64,000 bases of DNA from assembly GCA_023974075.1 (NCBI GenBank), contig CM043789.1:36408161-36472160 (forward strand). Direction: 5' to 3'. The notes beneath the pieces were generated by a model. That model was not told the DNA's origin and made no database searches. It saw only the letters and a program-made list of their open reading frames with translations. Origin of the DNA: Chaenocephalus aceratus. Taxonomy: Eukaryota; Chordata; Actinopteri; Perciformes; Channichthyidae. Shown one piece after another: positions 47,908-59,566 of this stretch. Each line of letters starts with the position of its first letter. Within the stretch, counting starts at the first letter, position 1. A program made the position numbers and the translations under genes.

Positions 47908-48077
47908 ATGAGAGTGATAGATGACTGTGTGCCAGGAGGTTGCAGTTTCAACGAGCGTTGGCTAGCAGAAGACAAATACAAGCCATGGCTAAGACGAGGG
48001 TCAAGCCCACGAGTAGCCTCCTGCAAAGTTTGCAAAAATAACGATGCGAGAGTCTGCGCTGACGAGCCACATGAAAG
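47908..48077 (+). pseudogene. hAT transposase first exon (zinc-finger part)
   Basis: Codons 'MRVIDDCVPGGCSFNERWLAEDKYKPWLRRGSSPRVASCKVCKNN' in part resemble the start of hAT transposases with a BED-like finger, in which 'FN..WL.D..(Y/F)..WL' precedes a CxxC pair (here CKVC) and later histidines. A donor-like AAAG/gtacgc follows at 48077, where the open frame soon ends. The frame is open further upstream, so the ATG at 47908 is only the nearest plausible start. The remaining exons are not found, so no active enzyme is encoded. The match is from memory of the family pattern. Confidence 0.5.
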
Positions 48078-48919
48078 GTACGCTGTAGTAGAGCATTTTA
48101 GATTAGGCTAACGTTGCATGTTACGTTTGTTCAAGCTAACGTTAGCGAGCTGAATAGCGAACTCCATGAGGGATAATAATAATTGCAGGGGACAATCATT
48201 TCAGAGGAGCGTACCTATGTTATGTGCGTTACAGTCGCCATCGTGTGGTGTTCAGAGGATGAAGCTCTCACGGCATTTCGTGTTATAGTCACGAAATATA
48301 ATCTATTGATTCGACACAGAGCGATTTTGAAAGCAATGTATTTCTACTGGTAGTATGTTTCGTGCCTAAACCAAATGTGACTTGCTCTATCGAAATCAGT
48401 CACATTGACCCGAAGACACATTTTCGTTTGTATTACTGGTCTCGGGAAGCTCGCGAGTGTGTTTGTGTATTTTTGCATTTGTGTACCGGGGAAACACTCA
48501 CAAGAAACACCGACTGTTGTTATGCTTGCTGTGACGTTACATTAGTCCGTTCTCCGCTTGTAATTATGCCGAAGCTTCAAAGTTGTATTTATCATCTGAA
48601 TTTGCCGAAACAAGTTTAATATTCTGAAAGCCAAGACTTTGTTTATTTGAAAACATGAAAACAAACTGTCTTTTATATAAAATTGAAGTATTATACAATT
48701 AAAACTACATTTTGCTTTAATCCCATGTAATTGTAGAATGAACACAGTCTTCCTTTGGAGATGTATAAGTCAGGAGTCTTGAGTAGTCAACATTACCTAA
48801 AATCATTGTACACATTTGTACATATTATTTTCCACTTGTTACCATTGTGAGTCTATTTGTATGCAGCTCTGCGTGATTTTGTGGCGACAATTCAGGCTAA
48901 TACACTACCAGAGGTGGAT

Positions 48920-49441
48920 AAGTACTCAGATGTTGTACTTGAGTAAAAGTAGAAGTACTCAGATATTGTTTGAGTAAAAGTAGAAGTACTCAGATCTTGT
49001 ACTTGAGTAAAAGTAGAAGTACTCAGATATTGTTTGAGTAAAAGTAGAAGTACTCAGATATTGTTTGAGTAAAAGTAGAAGTACTCAGATCTTGTAGTGA
49101 AATTATAAGTACTCAGATATTGTACTTAGTAAAAGTAGAAGTACTCAGATCTTGTACTTGAGTAAAAGTAGAAGTACTCAGATCGTGTACTTGAGTAAAA
49201 GTAGAAGTACTCAGGTCTTGTACTTGAGTAAAAGTAGAAGTACTCAGGTCTTGTACTTGAGTAAAAGTAGAAGTACTCAGATCTTGTACTTGTGTAAAAG
49301 TAGAAGTACTCAGATCTTGTACTTGAGTAAAAGTAGAAGTACTCAGATTTTGTACTTGAGTAAAAGTAGAAGTACTCAGATCTTGTACTTGAGTAAAAGT
49401 AGAAGTACTCAGATCTTGTACTTAGTAAAAGTAGAAGTACC
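48920..49441. repeat. 33-bp minisatellite in the Tol2-like left end
   Basis: About sixteen tandem units, mostly 33 bp with some of 27-31 bp, built on 'agtactcagatcttgtactt' plus 'gagtaaaagtaga'. In one frame the 33-bp units read as an 11-residue repeat 'YLSKSRSTQ(I/V)L', which is a by-product and not a protein. Confidence 0.95.
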
Positions 49442-49774
49442 AGAGTGTAGGAATACTCTGTTACAGTAAAAATCCTGCATTCAAAATGTTCCTCAAGTGA
49501 AAATAGAAAAATATTTTCATCTAAATATAGTGAAAGACAGTAAAAGTAGTCGTTGTGCAGATTGGTCCATTTCAGAATAATATATATGATATGTTTTATA
49601 ATGATTGATCATGAAAGTGTTCTCAGAGCTGGTGAAGGTGCAGCGAGTCTGAATGACTTTGTATACTGCAGGGTAGCTGGTGGATTTACTCCGGGTGGAA
49701 CTAAAGTCTGATTCAACACTTGATTAGATTTCACATCATTCATCTGTGAAGTAACTAAAGGGATTAAATACATG

Positions 49775-49912
49775 TAGTGGAGGAAAGTACACCATGTACC
49801 TCTGAACTGTAGTGGAGTAGAAGTACACCATGTACCTCTGAACTGTTGCGCAGTAGAAGTACACCATGTACCTCTGAACTGTAGAGGAGTAGAAGTACAC
49901 CATGTACCTCTG
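49775..49912. repeat. 36-bp minisatellite in the Tol2-like right end
   Basis: Four units of 'gtagtggagtagaagtacac' plus 'catgtacctctgaact', the last cut at the element's terminus. Both ends of this transposon have thus been amplified independently. Confidence 0.93.
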
Positions 49913-50291
49913 ACTTGCGTTCACTACCAACAATTAATTAATAATGTATTGAAAAGTTATTTGGCTGATTGTTGTATATTGGCTCAGCCAGGTTATATGG
50001 GAGGACTAGTCTATGTACAGGTCACTAATTTTGAAATATTAAACTTAGTTTTCTTTTCTTTAATTTTTCATCCTTGTGTAGAATGCTATCACGAAACACA
50101 CATTTGGTTGTTTATAGCATAAAGAACATCTGATTTAATGTGAGGTAGGGAAATAATCATTTGAGTATGTGTATATAAATATGTAATTTACAACAGCTGT
50201 AAGATGCTTGAAAAGCTGGAAAATGCACCTTGAAAATGCTTGAAAAGTGCTTGAATTTGACTTTTGAAAAGGTGTAAGAACCCTGAATAAA

Positions 50292-50828
50292 CCAACCATT
50301 CCTTATCAGAAAACACACAGACAATTCTCACCACACTCTGAACATGAGCTGTACTAAATGCAAATCATGTTAACCATCTAATTACTAATAATGTAGGTAT
50401 ATCAACCCACTGATGGCTCTGTATGCCACATGTGCTTATTTGTGTCCGTAGTATTTAAGCAAATGAATGCAGACTGTTGATGTAATAAATGGCGTTCCAG
50501 GACACAGGGTTTTGGTATTCACTTTGAATGTCTGCTCAACACTGATGTCAGCCTTTAAACTGTTTGAATAAAACATGGTAGATCCCTCGCTCAGTAGTCC
50601 TGAGCTCCGCCATACGTTTGCATATAAGGATCTGAGCCTTAGGTGGGGCTGACAATATCACTTCATGACTCACTGTACGCGCAGTGGCAATCCTTTGATC
50701 CCTATCACTTTGAGAGTTGGATGTGAGCCACACACAGTGGGACAATGGGAGGCGTTTGGCCTCAACCACAGGGGATGCTGATCCATCCCAAAACAGTGGT
50801 GGAAGAATCCTTAGTATTTTTTTTTTTT
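50292..50828. other. Unique sequence, no gene seen
   Basis: A 96-codon minus-strand frame (50548-50838) has no motif. A T-run (50817-50828) borders the next MITE. Confidence 0.5.
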
Positions 50829-51144
50829 GAAAATACACAGCCGGAAGAAATCTGCCATTTCCTTACAGAGCCCCTCCTCCAACACACACGAACGCTCACA
50901 TGACCAATGAGGGCACGAGATAAGTTTGTGAACAGATGGAAGGCTGACAGGCAGGTAGGCCATCCAGTTATTTTAGCCGGGCCGGCTCAGATGATTGGTC
51001 GTGCTTTTTACAGTACTACGGCTTCCACAGATTTTTTGTCAAAGCACTTAAGATATTCATTGCTATCGGGATGTTAAGAGCATTCCATGGAGTATAATAA
51101 AAAGTGTATCTCGAGCCGGTTTCTCAAACTTACCTACCCCACCT
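50829..51144 (+). mobile_element. TTAA-target MITE, copy D, left-truncated
   Basis: It begins at 'gaaaatacacagccggaaga' right after a T-run and follows the family to the terminus 'aaacttacctaccccacct'. The first 60 or so bases, including the left inverted repeat, are missing, and the right flank is TTATC instead of TTAA. It carries the 'gccgggccggctcagatga' block, so it belongs with copy B to the longer subfamily. Confidence 0.88.
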
Positions 51145-53161
51145 TTATCACAAGTTTTATGAAATAAAATTAAAAAAAATTAGCTATAACTTTTTAACCT
51201 ATAACTTTTGTTGACTTTAGAAGAAATCTACAGAAACAAAAAAGTTAGAAAAAAACAGTATCTGGGTTTATAGTTTCTCACCCAAGTCAAGTTTTAATGT
51301 TCGGGATGTTAATTGTAACAGATTATCTGTAAACTATTGTATTGCTACTTTTACATTACCACCATATTTTGGTATAATTAAGCCAATTACAGCTGAAAGT
51401 GTTTAGTGATTAATGCAACATTCGAGACATTCCAGTTTCTCTCTCCTTTCCATCCTTTCTCCCTCTCCCCCTGCTCCCTTTCTTTCCATCAGTCTCTGTG
51501 TCCGCCCATGTTCTGTACTGGCAGACGAGAATGAGACTCCTCCATCCTGTTCGACTCCATTAGGCAGCTAGTGTGCCTCGGTTCACCACAAATCATAATC
51601 TGCTCATGGTGAGAGGACCTATTCAGCGTGGATGGGACTTGACGCCACAGAGTCACATTGAGTTTAGGTGAAGGTGTGTTTTGCTGGTAGAGTGAAACTG
51701 AATTATTGGCATGTCACCGCTAACACATATCCTACCCACACTCATGTCAGCCCGTGTACCAAACATGTATCACTTTCTTGCTGTGGATTTGTTAGCACAT
51801 GGATGAATGCTCTTTCAATCTCTTCTCCTCCTGACACGGATGTCCCCGGGCTGCCTTCTCACCTCAGCATGGGATGGCCGGGGGGGTCAGATCTCCCATT
51901 GTGCAGACCTTACAGTGGGACACAGGAGGTGTTGTCGGCCACCACTGCAGCACATGTTGTATCGATAAATCTCGCCTACATTCAGATACGACAGGCCAGC
52001 GTGTCATTGCCGCAAAACACTATTCCCCACGTCTCCCGAGTCAGCAAGACGGATATATTGCTGTGCTGCTTTTGTCGAAACTGTTTTATGTGATTTCTCT
52101 GTTTTGTTTTTTAAGCTTGTCGCGCATTTTCTCCTTGCTTCTAACAAGAATTGCAAGTGATTGACAGAGAGTGCAGAAGGAAGATATTCCTAAGCCAATG
52201 AATTGATGATGTGTTTCCTGCCTGTTTTGTCTTTCTTGCTATTAAGCTCTTTCTGTCTTCCAACCTCTAGAACGCCATTATTTGCATGCATGAGTATTCC
52301 GTTCCTCGGTGCTCTTGAGAGGCTCTCACCCGGCCGGTTCATATTTAGGCTCCTGAATGAAACATTCATAACTCAGGTATGCGGTCTAAAAAACAATGGG
52401 AGCTGCTGCTTCGGAAAGGCTTGCATCAATCACAAAGCTGGAGAAGCCAAGCATATAAAGAGATAAAAACAAGCGCACTTGTCAGAGCCATTTGGGCTCA
52501 CCTCAGTGGGGGGGAAGGAGGGTTAGGAGTTCCTTAGTGGGATCCACAGGAACTAACAACAACATTTGAATTTTGTAGGACCCCCCATGTCTCAGTGGGA
52601 TTATTATTTTCGCCTCTGCTGGTTTATCTCTTGAATACACAGAGCCACTACAGTCGGGCAGCCTCATGTTCGCTCTGCCTGGTTTATTTTCAGCCTTCAG
52701 CTTCTCTCTGTTGTGTAACCTACCTCTCAGCCCCCGCTATGTTTCTAAACACATTAGTGCTGAATTATGGGTATGCATCATGTAATTATTGAAGAAATGC
52801 CCAGAGAAAGGGCTTTCCCGAGAGACTCAACCGTTGTTATTGTTGTTATTATTATCATCATTACTGCCATCAGCTTGTCTGGAGAATAAATATTCCCGCT
52901 CTCAACTGTAGGACAATTGCTGATTAATCCGGAACAAACGAGGCCTTGCCATTTCTGCCTCGAAAACAAGCACAAAGAGTTCCTGTGCTCAGCATCTCCC
53001 TCTCTCCCCGACCCTTCTCTGCCCGTCATCCAAAGTGCGGTTTGATCTCTCATCAAACCACAATGTGATAAACCTCCATGGGAAACGTCTCCTTCATCCA
53101 AACTATTTGCTTTGATTTAATGTAATAGTGCTTTTCAATTTCTGGTCCAATTGGCCTTGTC
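51145..53161. other. Unique sequence, no gene seen
   Basis: A 141-codon plus frame (51668-52093) overlaps a 96-codon frame and shows no domain or splice-bounded structure. No repeat recognised. Confidence 0.45.
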
Positions 53162-53628
53162 AATAATAATAATGCATTTTATTTATATAGCGCTTTTCAC
53201 AACTCAAAGACGCTTTACAGCATGAGGGAGGGTAGACAAACAAGGACAGGCAAACAAGTAAGTATAGTAAAATAAAAAAATAAAAAGGCAGTCAAGTGGA
53301 AGTTGATTGACAGGGGGGGGGGCTTATGAGTAGACAGAGTTGAAAAGATGTGTTTTGAGGCGGGACTGAAAGACTCAGAGTCGCGGAGATCTTGGGGGAG
53401 GGAGTTCCAGAGCCTAGGAGCTGCCACTGAGAAGGCTCTGTCCCCAAAGCTGCAGAGTGTGGATGTGGGAATGGATCAGAGTCCGGCTGCGGTGGATCTG
53501 AGGGACCGTGGGGGTTGATAATGAGTGAGAAGGTTTGTGAGATAAGCGGGGGCCAGATGGTGGAGTGCTTTGTAGGTGAGGACCATCATTTTGTAGTTGA
53601 TGCGATGGGAGACAGGAAGCCAGTGGTC
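53162..53628 (-). pseudogene. LINE ORF2 C-terminal end with 3' tail
   Basis: On the minus strand the translation has 'HWLPVSHRINYKMMVLTYKALHHLAPAYL' in part, then after a frameshift and stop 'FGDRAFSVAAPRLWNSLPQDLR' in part, the hallmark thumb and C-terminal segments of Rex1/CR1/L2-type LINEs. The end near 53162-53200 reads 'gaaaagcgctatataaataa' plus an ATT-rich tail. The reverse-transcriptase palm is missing, as expected of a 5'-truncated copy. Frame breaks show it is inactive. The same tail type ends the SINE pair at 15795. Confidence 0.85.
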
Positions 53629-53835
53629 AGTTGCCAGACCCCCTACCTCTGTAAATTACACACCCCTGTGGTCTACACACAGAAAAAATGCAGTTTTGAA
53701 GTCTAGTGTAAAGGGGTATCTCATAGGTGTATGCAACTCATGACACTTTCAGTAAGTGGTGAATTTTAGCCTACAGCTCGATGCATGCCTTTTCTCTTTT
53801 CCTTGCTCCACTTTCTTTCCGTTTTGAAATATCAG
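53629..53835. other. Unique sequence, no gene seen
   Basis: A pyrimidine-rich segment (53787-53825) leads up to the next candidate exon; otherwise nothing recognised. Confidence 0.4.
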
Positions 53836-53937
53836 AGACAGCTCAGCTGCCACATCCAGGTGCGGCTAGGTCGTCTAAAGGCGCTACAGAGAAAGCACAG
53901 CCTCAAGGTCTCCTCTGCCAATAAAGAAAGGGAACTG
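53836..53937 (+). other. Possible host exon, 34 codons
   Basis: A 102-base stretch in a single open frame lies between a convincing acceptor (long pyrimidine tract, then 'aaatatcag') and a strong donor ctg/gtgaga. Its length is a multiple of three, and both boundaries could be phase 0. The translation is basic and helix-like with regular Leu spacing: 'RQLSCHIQVRLGRLKALQRK' then 'HSLKVSSANKEREL'. I do not recognise the protein. The frame stays open on both sides, so the limits rest on the splice-like sites alone. Confidence 0.35.
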
Positions 53938-56900
53938 GTGAGAACAAGAAAAATACAATTAGTAAAAGTCTGCTCAGTCACACACACACATTTGGCAATT
54001 CCCGGCTCCCAGAAGAATACACACATTCTCCAAATGGTTTGGCTTAAAAATGCAATTTTGAACAAAGTGAAGCAAAACAGGTTATATTGTACATACTGGA
54101 AATGTTTGGTAAGGTGCCAGCTGGTGTATTCAGTCGAGCTCTTCTTCAGAGGAAAATGTGTTCCAAATGAGAGCTGGCGTACAGCTTCAATCAGAGGGTA
54201 AAGATGGTGTAAAAATAAAGTCAGCAAATGTCACTGCAATTTCAAGCTTGTCTTAATACACCACTGGCATGCTAAATGTACAGTTATGGGAAAGCATTAT
54301 TCGTCTATATCCCTTCCCAATGCAACCAGTGAGTAGCACATACCTATTTCTTACTGACATACTTGTAGCTTATAGGACACTGAGGTCATGTTTTGTGTAT
54401 ATGTTCTGAATATTGAGAGGGTTTAAACAATGTGTGGCCACTTTGGAGCAGCCAGTGTATTTCTTAAATCCTTGCTTCAGGCATATTTACAGCGCATTGC
54501 ATAAGAAAGGGATCACTCCATGGCCAATATGGAGGAGGAATGATCACAGCGACTATTTGTTTATTTTCTCACGTACCACACCAGAGAATGGTCTTAAGAT
54601 AGACCTGCGTATATCTCAACCTACCTAACCCTAACGGCTGATAAATAACAAAAGAACAGCCATGGACTAGTATTACTTAAACAATCATTAATATGCATGT
54701 TTTCATATATATACTGCATATATAAATACACCCACCCTGTGTTGGCTTCTATTTTGAAAGCCTGAACACCTTAGTCAGCTTCATTGACCGCTGCTATGTT
54801 CCTGTTTCCGTGCAGGTTGATGATGCAGGCGGATGTCACCTTAGAAACCACTGTGGGTGTTTGAGTGGGTTTTTTTTTTTTAAAGAGAAGAGAGAGGTTT
54901 GCAGACTGGGTCCGGTTGTGACAAAAGTGAGTCAGCCAATGGAAATGGGGTTGGTTGCTGCCTTCCTCCCTTCCCTTCCTCCTGGTCTCTGTAACTCTGT
55001 GGGGATTTCTTCATTGTGTACTTCGCTCCTGTTTGGCAGGTAGTTTTGCCTGATAAATGAGCTGCATTTGAATCGAACAAAAAGGCGCAAAGGAAATTGC
55101 ATTCAATGGTAAAAAAGTTTCTATGCCTTCCTGTTCTTTCAACCCTCACTGCTTTTTGTTCTACTTCTTTGTCGGAAACATCTGAGCGGGATTGGTGAAA
55201 CGGTCTGGTGGTGCTTTTAGTAGTTGGGAAAAATATTTTTTTTGAGAGGGGGATCTTTACGAAAATGGAAATGTAAAAATAAAATTAGCACTCGAATACT
55301 GTACCTGCTCTCAGAAGAAAGATGCTAGCAATGCCAGAAACAGGCTCATCTTCTAACTGAGACGAAGAAAATGTCTTTCAACCTGCAGCCGCTCTTCTAT
55401 TCCGAGAACAAAGGAAGCTTTCAGTTGAAGTAGAGTGCTCAGGCGAAAGAGCGAGTGAGAGAAACAGACAGGGAGGAAGAGGAAAGTGAACAAGGCAGTG
55501 AGCCCTGTTTGGGAGCCTTCATCTCTCATTGTGTTGTGAGACTGTCCCACAGCTCGGTCTCAGCGATGCCAACTGCTGGGAGGAAAGCCTCCTGCCAAGT
55601 GCTGCCTATTGGCTGCCACTCTGAAACAAGATTTCAGGCAACATAAAATGGGCCATTTTGCACAATTCTTTTCTGCAGGAGATTTTTTTTTATAAACGTC
55701 TTGGATCAGTATTGAAATCAAACCCTCATTAAAAGCTACCACTTTGAACATAAGTGCCTCTGTTATTGTGGCAGTGCCTCTGGATTCAGATGCAAGAACA
55801 TTGTCAAACTTGCCACTTAGTGTTTGAATTCCAGTTGCTTTATTTCACTTCAATTTAAACATGGGATATTATACTTTTGTCACCACTGCAGGTGACCTCC
55901 CATAGGGAAAATGATGTTGTGAATAATGACTCAACCGACTGTCGGGACGTTTTATACCGCGGCAGCATTTCTTGCATTACTTTCGGTTATCTTTTAGTTA
56001 TTTTAGTTCACTCCTTTCCTGCAGAAAATGAGTCGCATGTGAGTTAGTCGTGTCAAAAAAACGGAATAGTAGGAAGAAGCGTGTTTTCTAGGGAGAATTT
56101 GTGTGTTTATATTTGTGTGTGCTAATTGCCGCAGTGAAAGGGCAGATTCCTTTGCAGCCAGGAGCTTATCCCTGCGACATAAAAATCAGTAAAAAATCAA
56201 ATCACTAAAAAAATAATTACTAAATCAGAACTAAAAAGGGTCACCAACATGAGACCTTCATTATACCACAGCCCCATGCAAATGAACCACACTGGCGAAC
56301 TCAAGTGTTATAAAAAAGGAAAAGGTTAGAAGGGGCCCCCGTCCACCTGTCTCCGAGACGTCCTTTTCCAAGGTGAGCTCCCCAGCGCCGTCATAATTGA
56401 AAATTAAGTATTTTCCGCGGTGTAATTAAATGGTGACTTTTGAACTCAAATGAGACTCCAGTTGCATATTAAGAGATGAGAGGTCTCGGATCTACTCTCG
56501 CACACATGCTCACACACACACACACACACACACACAAATGAACAGTGAAGCGCGCACAAATACCTGACGACAAAGTAACAAACGGTGACATCTTCTTAAT
56601 TATCACCCTCCATAAGTCGTTAAATAACAGCCTCCCGCATCACCTTTCGATTTCAACAGCACATAAGTTCAACGAATATCTCGTTTATTTTTAATGAATG
56701 ATCAGATGGCGCCATAAAGGTGGTGAAGAGGCTCTGCTGCACTTCAGGGACTTGTTCTTTGAGTTCTGTTTGAGAACATTTAAAAAAAGTTGTTCCTCAG
56801 TGTGACTTTAATGAAAGCCATTTCTATTTAAAACACCCTATTTCTGTAGGACAAACGGTTAAGGCTTCACCATGGATATTTTCACAAGCTTTCATTTTGT

Positions 56901-58011
56901 GGACAGGCACACAAAGGGTCCCCGCTCCGCAGCTTAATTGAAACAGATTAGTCGGGGAAAAGGCTTCCGGACCAACTTTTAAAAGTGCTCACAAAGTCAT
57001 ATTATTTTCATTTGCTGACCACTTGCCACCTAATGTCTCCGTTCCAATTATCTCACTCTGCAGAGAAGTGTGAAATACTTCTATTACTTTCACTCTTATA
57101 GATTGTTAATGAATTAAAGTGGGGGATAGTTTGATATGTGGAACAGAGAGAGAAAAATGCCGCGAGCACTTTCCCATTCCAACAAATGGAATCATCAATG
57201 GGGTTTGTTTAGTATAAATCTTTTAGAAATGTTAATATAAATATGATTAATGATTATGGATGCAGCCCTTTTTATTCATACATAATTACCCATTACTTTG
57301 AAAGGGCTCTCTTAAATCATTCATCTCATTTCCGATTGATTGTCTTATATTGCTTTTCAAATCTTTATCGGCCAAGTTAAAATCTCTTATTGTACACAAA
57401 ATAACAAAGTGGTGATCAAAATACCTCTCAAGTCATACTTGTACTCACTGGAATATTGAATATGCCCTGCGTTTAGTTACATGTGTGTGACTATAATGGT
57501 GGATGGACTGCAGTTTAGCAATAGCAACATTTAACCTCACAGAATCCCAACGCTCACAATAATCCCTTTACACAAACTGGGAGGGGATTGTTATGCGGGA
57601 TGCTTTGAGCTCAGCAGTGGTTTAAATTGATTAGCACGCAGTGTCTCCAACAACCAGAGAGGAGGTCTGCATTTAAAAGAAAATCACAACAGCTCTTAAT
57701 CTTGGCCCTGAACGAGGGCAGAGCCGAGGCAATCGATAGCATTAGAATGTAGTTCTTAGCCCCACTTATCGTTGTCTCTTTCTGTAACATAAGGAGTGGT
57801 GAGAACACGAGTCTTAAATAGGCTCAGTGCATGATTCAGGCCAGATGTCAGAGAGCTATAGTGATGTCAGGAAATATGGTCCGGCCCGCGGCAGCTCGGG
57901 GAGCGCTTAGCGAAACAGCGGCCATTCAACCGAGTCTCCCTGGCTGCTTCGGAGATTGAGTGAAATCTTTTGAAATCGACTGGATTTTGGACCAACGTGT
58001 TTTTCCTGCAG
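53938..58011. other. Unique sequence, no clear gene
   Basis: A second weak exon-like piece, 'tttccgtgcag' then 54810-54850, could encode about 13 residues. A (CA)n run lies at 56511-56535. The AT-rich part at 57100-57420 has few repeats and a composition like that of conserved non-coding elements, which needs alignment to confirm. Open frames up to 138 codons carry no domain. Confidence 0.4.
56511..56535. repeat. (CA)12 microsatellite
   Basis: Pure CA repeat. Confidence 0.95.
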
Positions 58012-58148
58012 CTCAACCTTATTCACAGACTGCATGGGAAATATTTCAATGACATATTACACTTCATTTTGTATCTCTCGCCTCTGTCCACTGCTGTATA
58101 TAGCCGCCTGCGCACCAAGGATAAATCACTTCCCAGCCAGCTTATTAC
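58012..58148 (+). other. Weak exon candidate
   Basis: An open frame bounded by 'gtttttcctgcag' and a donor-like 'gtgaaa'; the translation begins 'LNLIHRLHGKYFNDILHFIL'. No family recognised. GT and AG are frequent by chance, so support is weak. Confidence 0.15.
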
Positions 58149-58978
58149 GTGAAATGAAGGGATTCATCATGGTGACAGTCTGCCGTTGCGAGGCGTTGGC
58201 TGTGATTTATCTGGGAGAAATTGATTGATTCATTAACACTGAGTGAACAGTGCTTTGCAGCGGGGGCAGCGCAGCTTACCTTGCCGCATGCCGCTGTACG
58301 TGTTGTCGGAACACATATGTGGTTTGGGGGTCTTAGCTGGGGCGTCCACTGTATCAGCATACACAAGTTCCTAAGTGGCCAGCTCATTACCTAGCCCATC
58401 TAGTCAGTGGTCCGCAGCTGGGAGAAGAACGGAGCACTCTTTAATTAGTTCTTCTATGTCTTCCAGCGTAATGGAGAATACCTTATAAAACGACAAGGCG
58501 TTATTATTTAACAGAGCTTTCCTCAGAGACATGGCAACGTGAAGAGCACGTACAAGGCTGAATTACTTCTGCTCGCATGGCTGGCGCCAGGCTAACACTG
58601 AGTTATATATGACAGTTATGAATAACCTTTACAGTACTGTATATGCAACGATCAATAGTTAAAGATATGCTTGAGTGAGTTGAGAAATGTGTTAACTGTG
58701 TGTTGCACACTAATGAGGAAACTGTGTCATTCCAAAGATTGCGGTTTTCTTAAATGCAGGACGGGAACAATGGGTGCTTAAGGAGAGATTTGACGGATTA
58801 TTTTAAATGGGTAAAGTAGAGTTTTTTTTTCTCTACTCCTTTAGTAGCACAAAGTCCTTCCATTTAATTGCATTAGTGATTAAGTGTTGATCTTAATTCC
58901 TGGCAGCCAGATTGAGCATCAATAGTTTTGCGATTTAAATTAATCAGGTATTCCTAAGAGAATGACCCATATTCATGT
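58149..58978. other. Unique sequence, no gene seen
   Basis: No element recognised. The AT-rich segment near 58850-58960 ('gattaagtgttgatcttaat') has no repeat features and might be conserved non-coding DNA, untested. Confidence 0.4.
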
Positions 58979-59566
58979 TTGTTTTTATCTCTTAAATCAA
59001 GAGCACAGAGATACAGCAGGAAAGTTCTTCCACGTCCTCTTAAAAAAGTTTTAGCAGCATGTTGTGACGGGGTCAGCGAGAGACCTAGTCTTGTTGAAGA
59101 CAGGAGAGAAAGGGATGTGCCTCTTTTAAAGAGTTATATAAAGAGACACAACAGTATGGCGCGCTTGCTGGCTGGCAACCTGCTCCATCTGTCTGTTTAT
59201 CTCACTTCGTTTTCCTTCGTCTTTTTCCATCTTTTTCATCTGCCGCTCACATGGGACTCGGCTGAAGATTATATTATAGATCCGTTGATAGATTTTAGGA
59301 TAAATGAATTCACCATTAAATTGATTAGATGTTCACTTGGAACACTAGCAGAAGGGAGTGATGTTGATGCCAGATTGCTAAATGGTATTCCTACATTTCA
59401 TATTTGTATAAACCTTGTTACACTAGGGACAAGAGGAAACCAGCCTTTCCCTGTTGAGATTGATCCAACCAGAAAATGTTTGGTGTGTTTTGCTCCTGGC
59501 ATTAGTCAACCAGCTGGCCCACTACGTTGGTCCAGCCTAAAATATGTAGTAGACAGATTTCCATGA
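58979..59566 (+). other. Open frame of 195 codons, unrecognised
   Basis: The second longest open frame in the window. It opens without an ATG; the first ATG is at about codon 60. The first third is basic, a hydrophobic segment rich in Leu and Phe (about residues 64-90, 'SVYLTSFSFVFFHLFHLPL') could span a membrane, and the rest has no known motif. In 64 kb of AT-leaning sequence one frame of this length by chance is not surprising. There is no good acceptor at its left edge. Likely chance, possibly part of an exon. Confidence 0.15.

Larger units (their letters stand above)
48909..49912 (+). mobile_element. Tol2-like hAT element, non-autonomous
   Basis: Starts CAGAGGTGGATAAGTACTCA and ends 'catgtacctctg', giving terminal repeats CAGAGGT(G/A). 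The 'acttgagtaaaagta' motifs are characteristic of the Tol2 branch. It contains a 33-bp minisatellite at its left end and a 36-bp one at its right end, with 'cctgcattcaaaatgttcct' and an AT-rich interior between. The left flank TACACTAC resembles TTCACTAC at 49919-49926, seven bases beyond the right terminus, so the duplication is not exact. It lies inside the hAT at 47617-50285. No transposase coding. Confidence 0.78.
47617..50285 (+). mobile_element. hAT transposon with 6-bp duplication, non-autonomous
   Basis: Starts CAGGGTTCGTACGGGTGCTT and ends with the complement of CAGGGTTCTTACACCTTTTC, so both ends share CAGGGTTC.TAC. Each end carries several copies of 'tgcttgaaa'. The flanks are AATAAA on both sides (47611-47616 and 50286-50291), a 6-bp duplication seen in some hAT branches. 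About 1 kb of the length is a nested Tol2-like element (48909-49912). A short transposase-like exon survives near the left end, but no catalytic RNase-H-like core or hAT dimerisation domain is visible. Confidence 0.78.

Noticed and set aside
48920..49441. CRISPR-like array
   Set aside because: Units are continuous tandem copies with no unique spacers, inside a transposon end of a eukaryotic genome.
49152..49469. 105-codon frame with an 11-residue repeat
   Set aside because: Produced by 33-bp units of the Tol2-like minisatellite; the units that are not multiples of three break the frame elsewhere.
53785..54227. Long frames on both strands around 53.8-54.2 kb
   Set aside because: Overlap each other and lack domains; only the splice-bounded 102-base part was kept, at low confidence.
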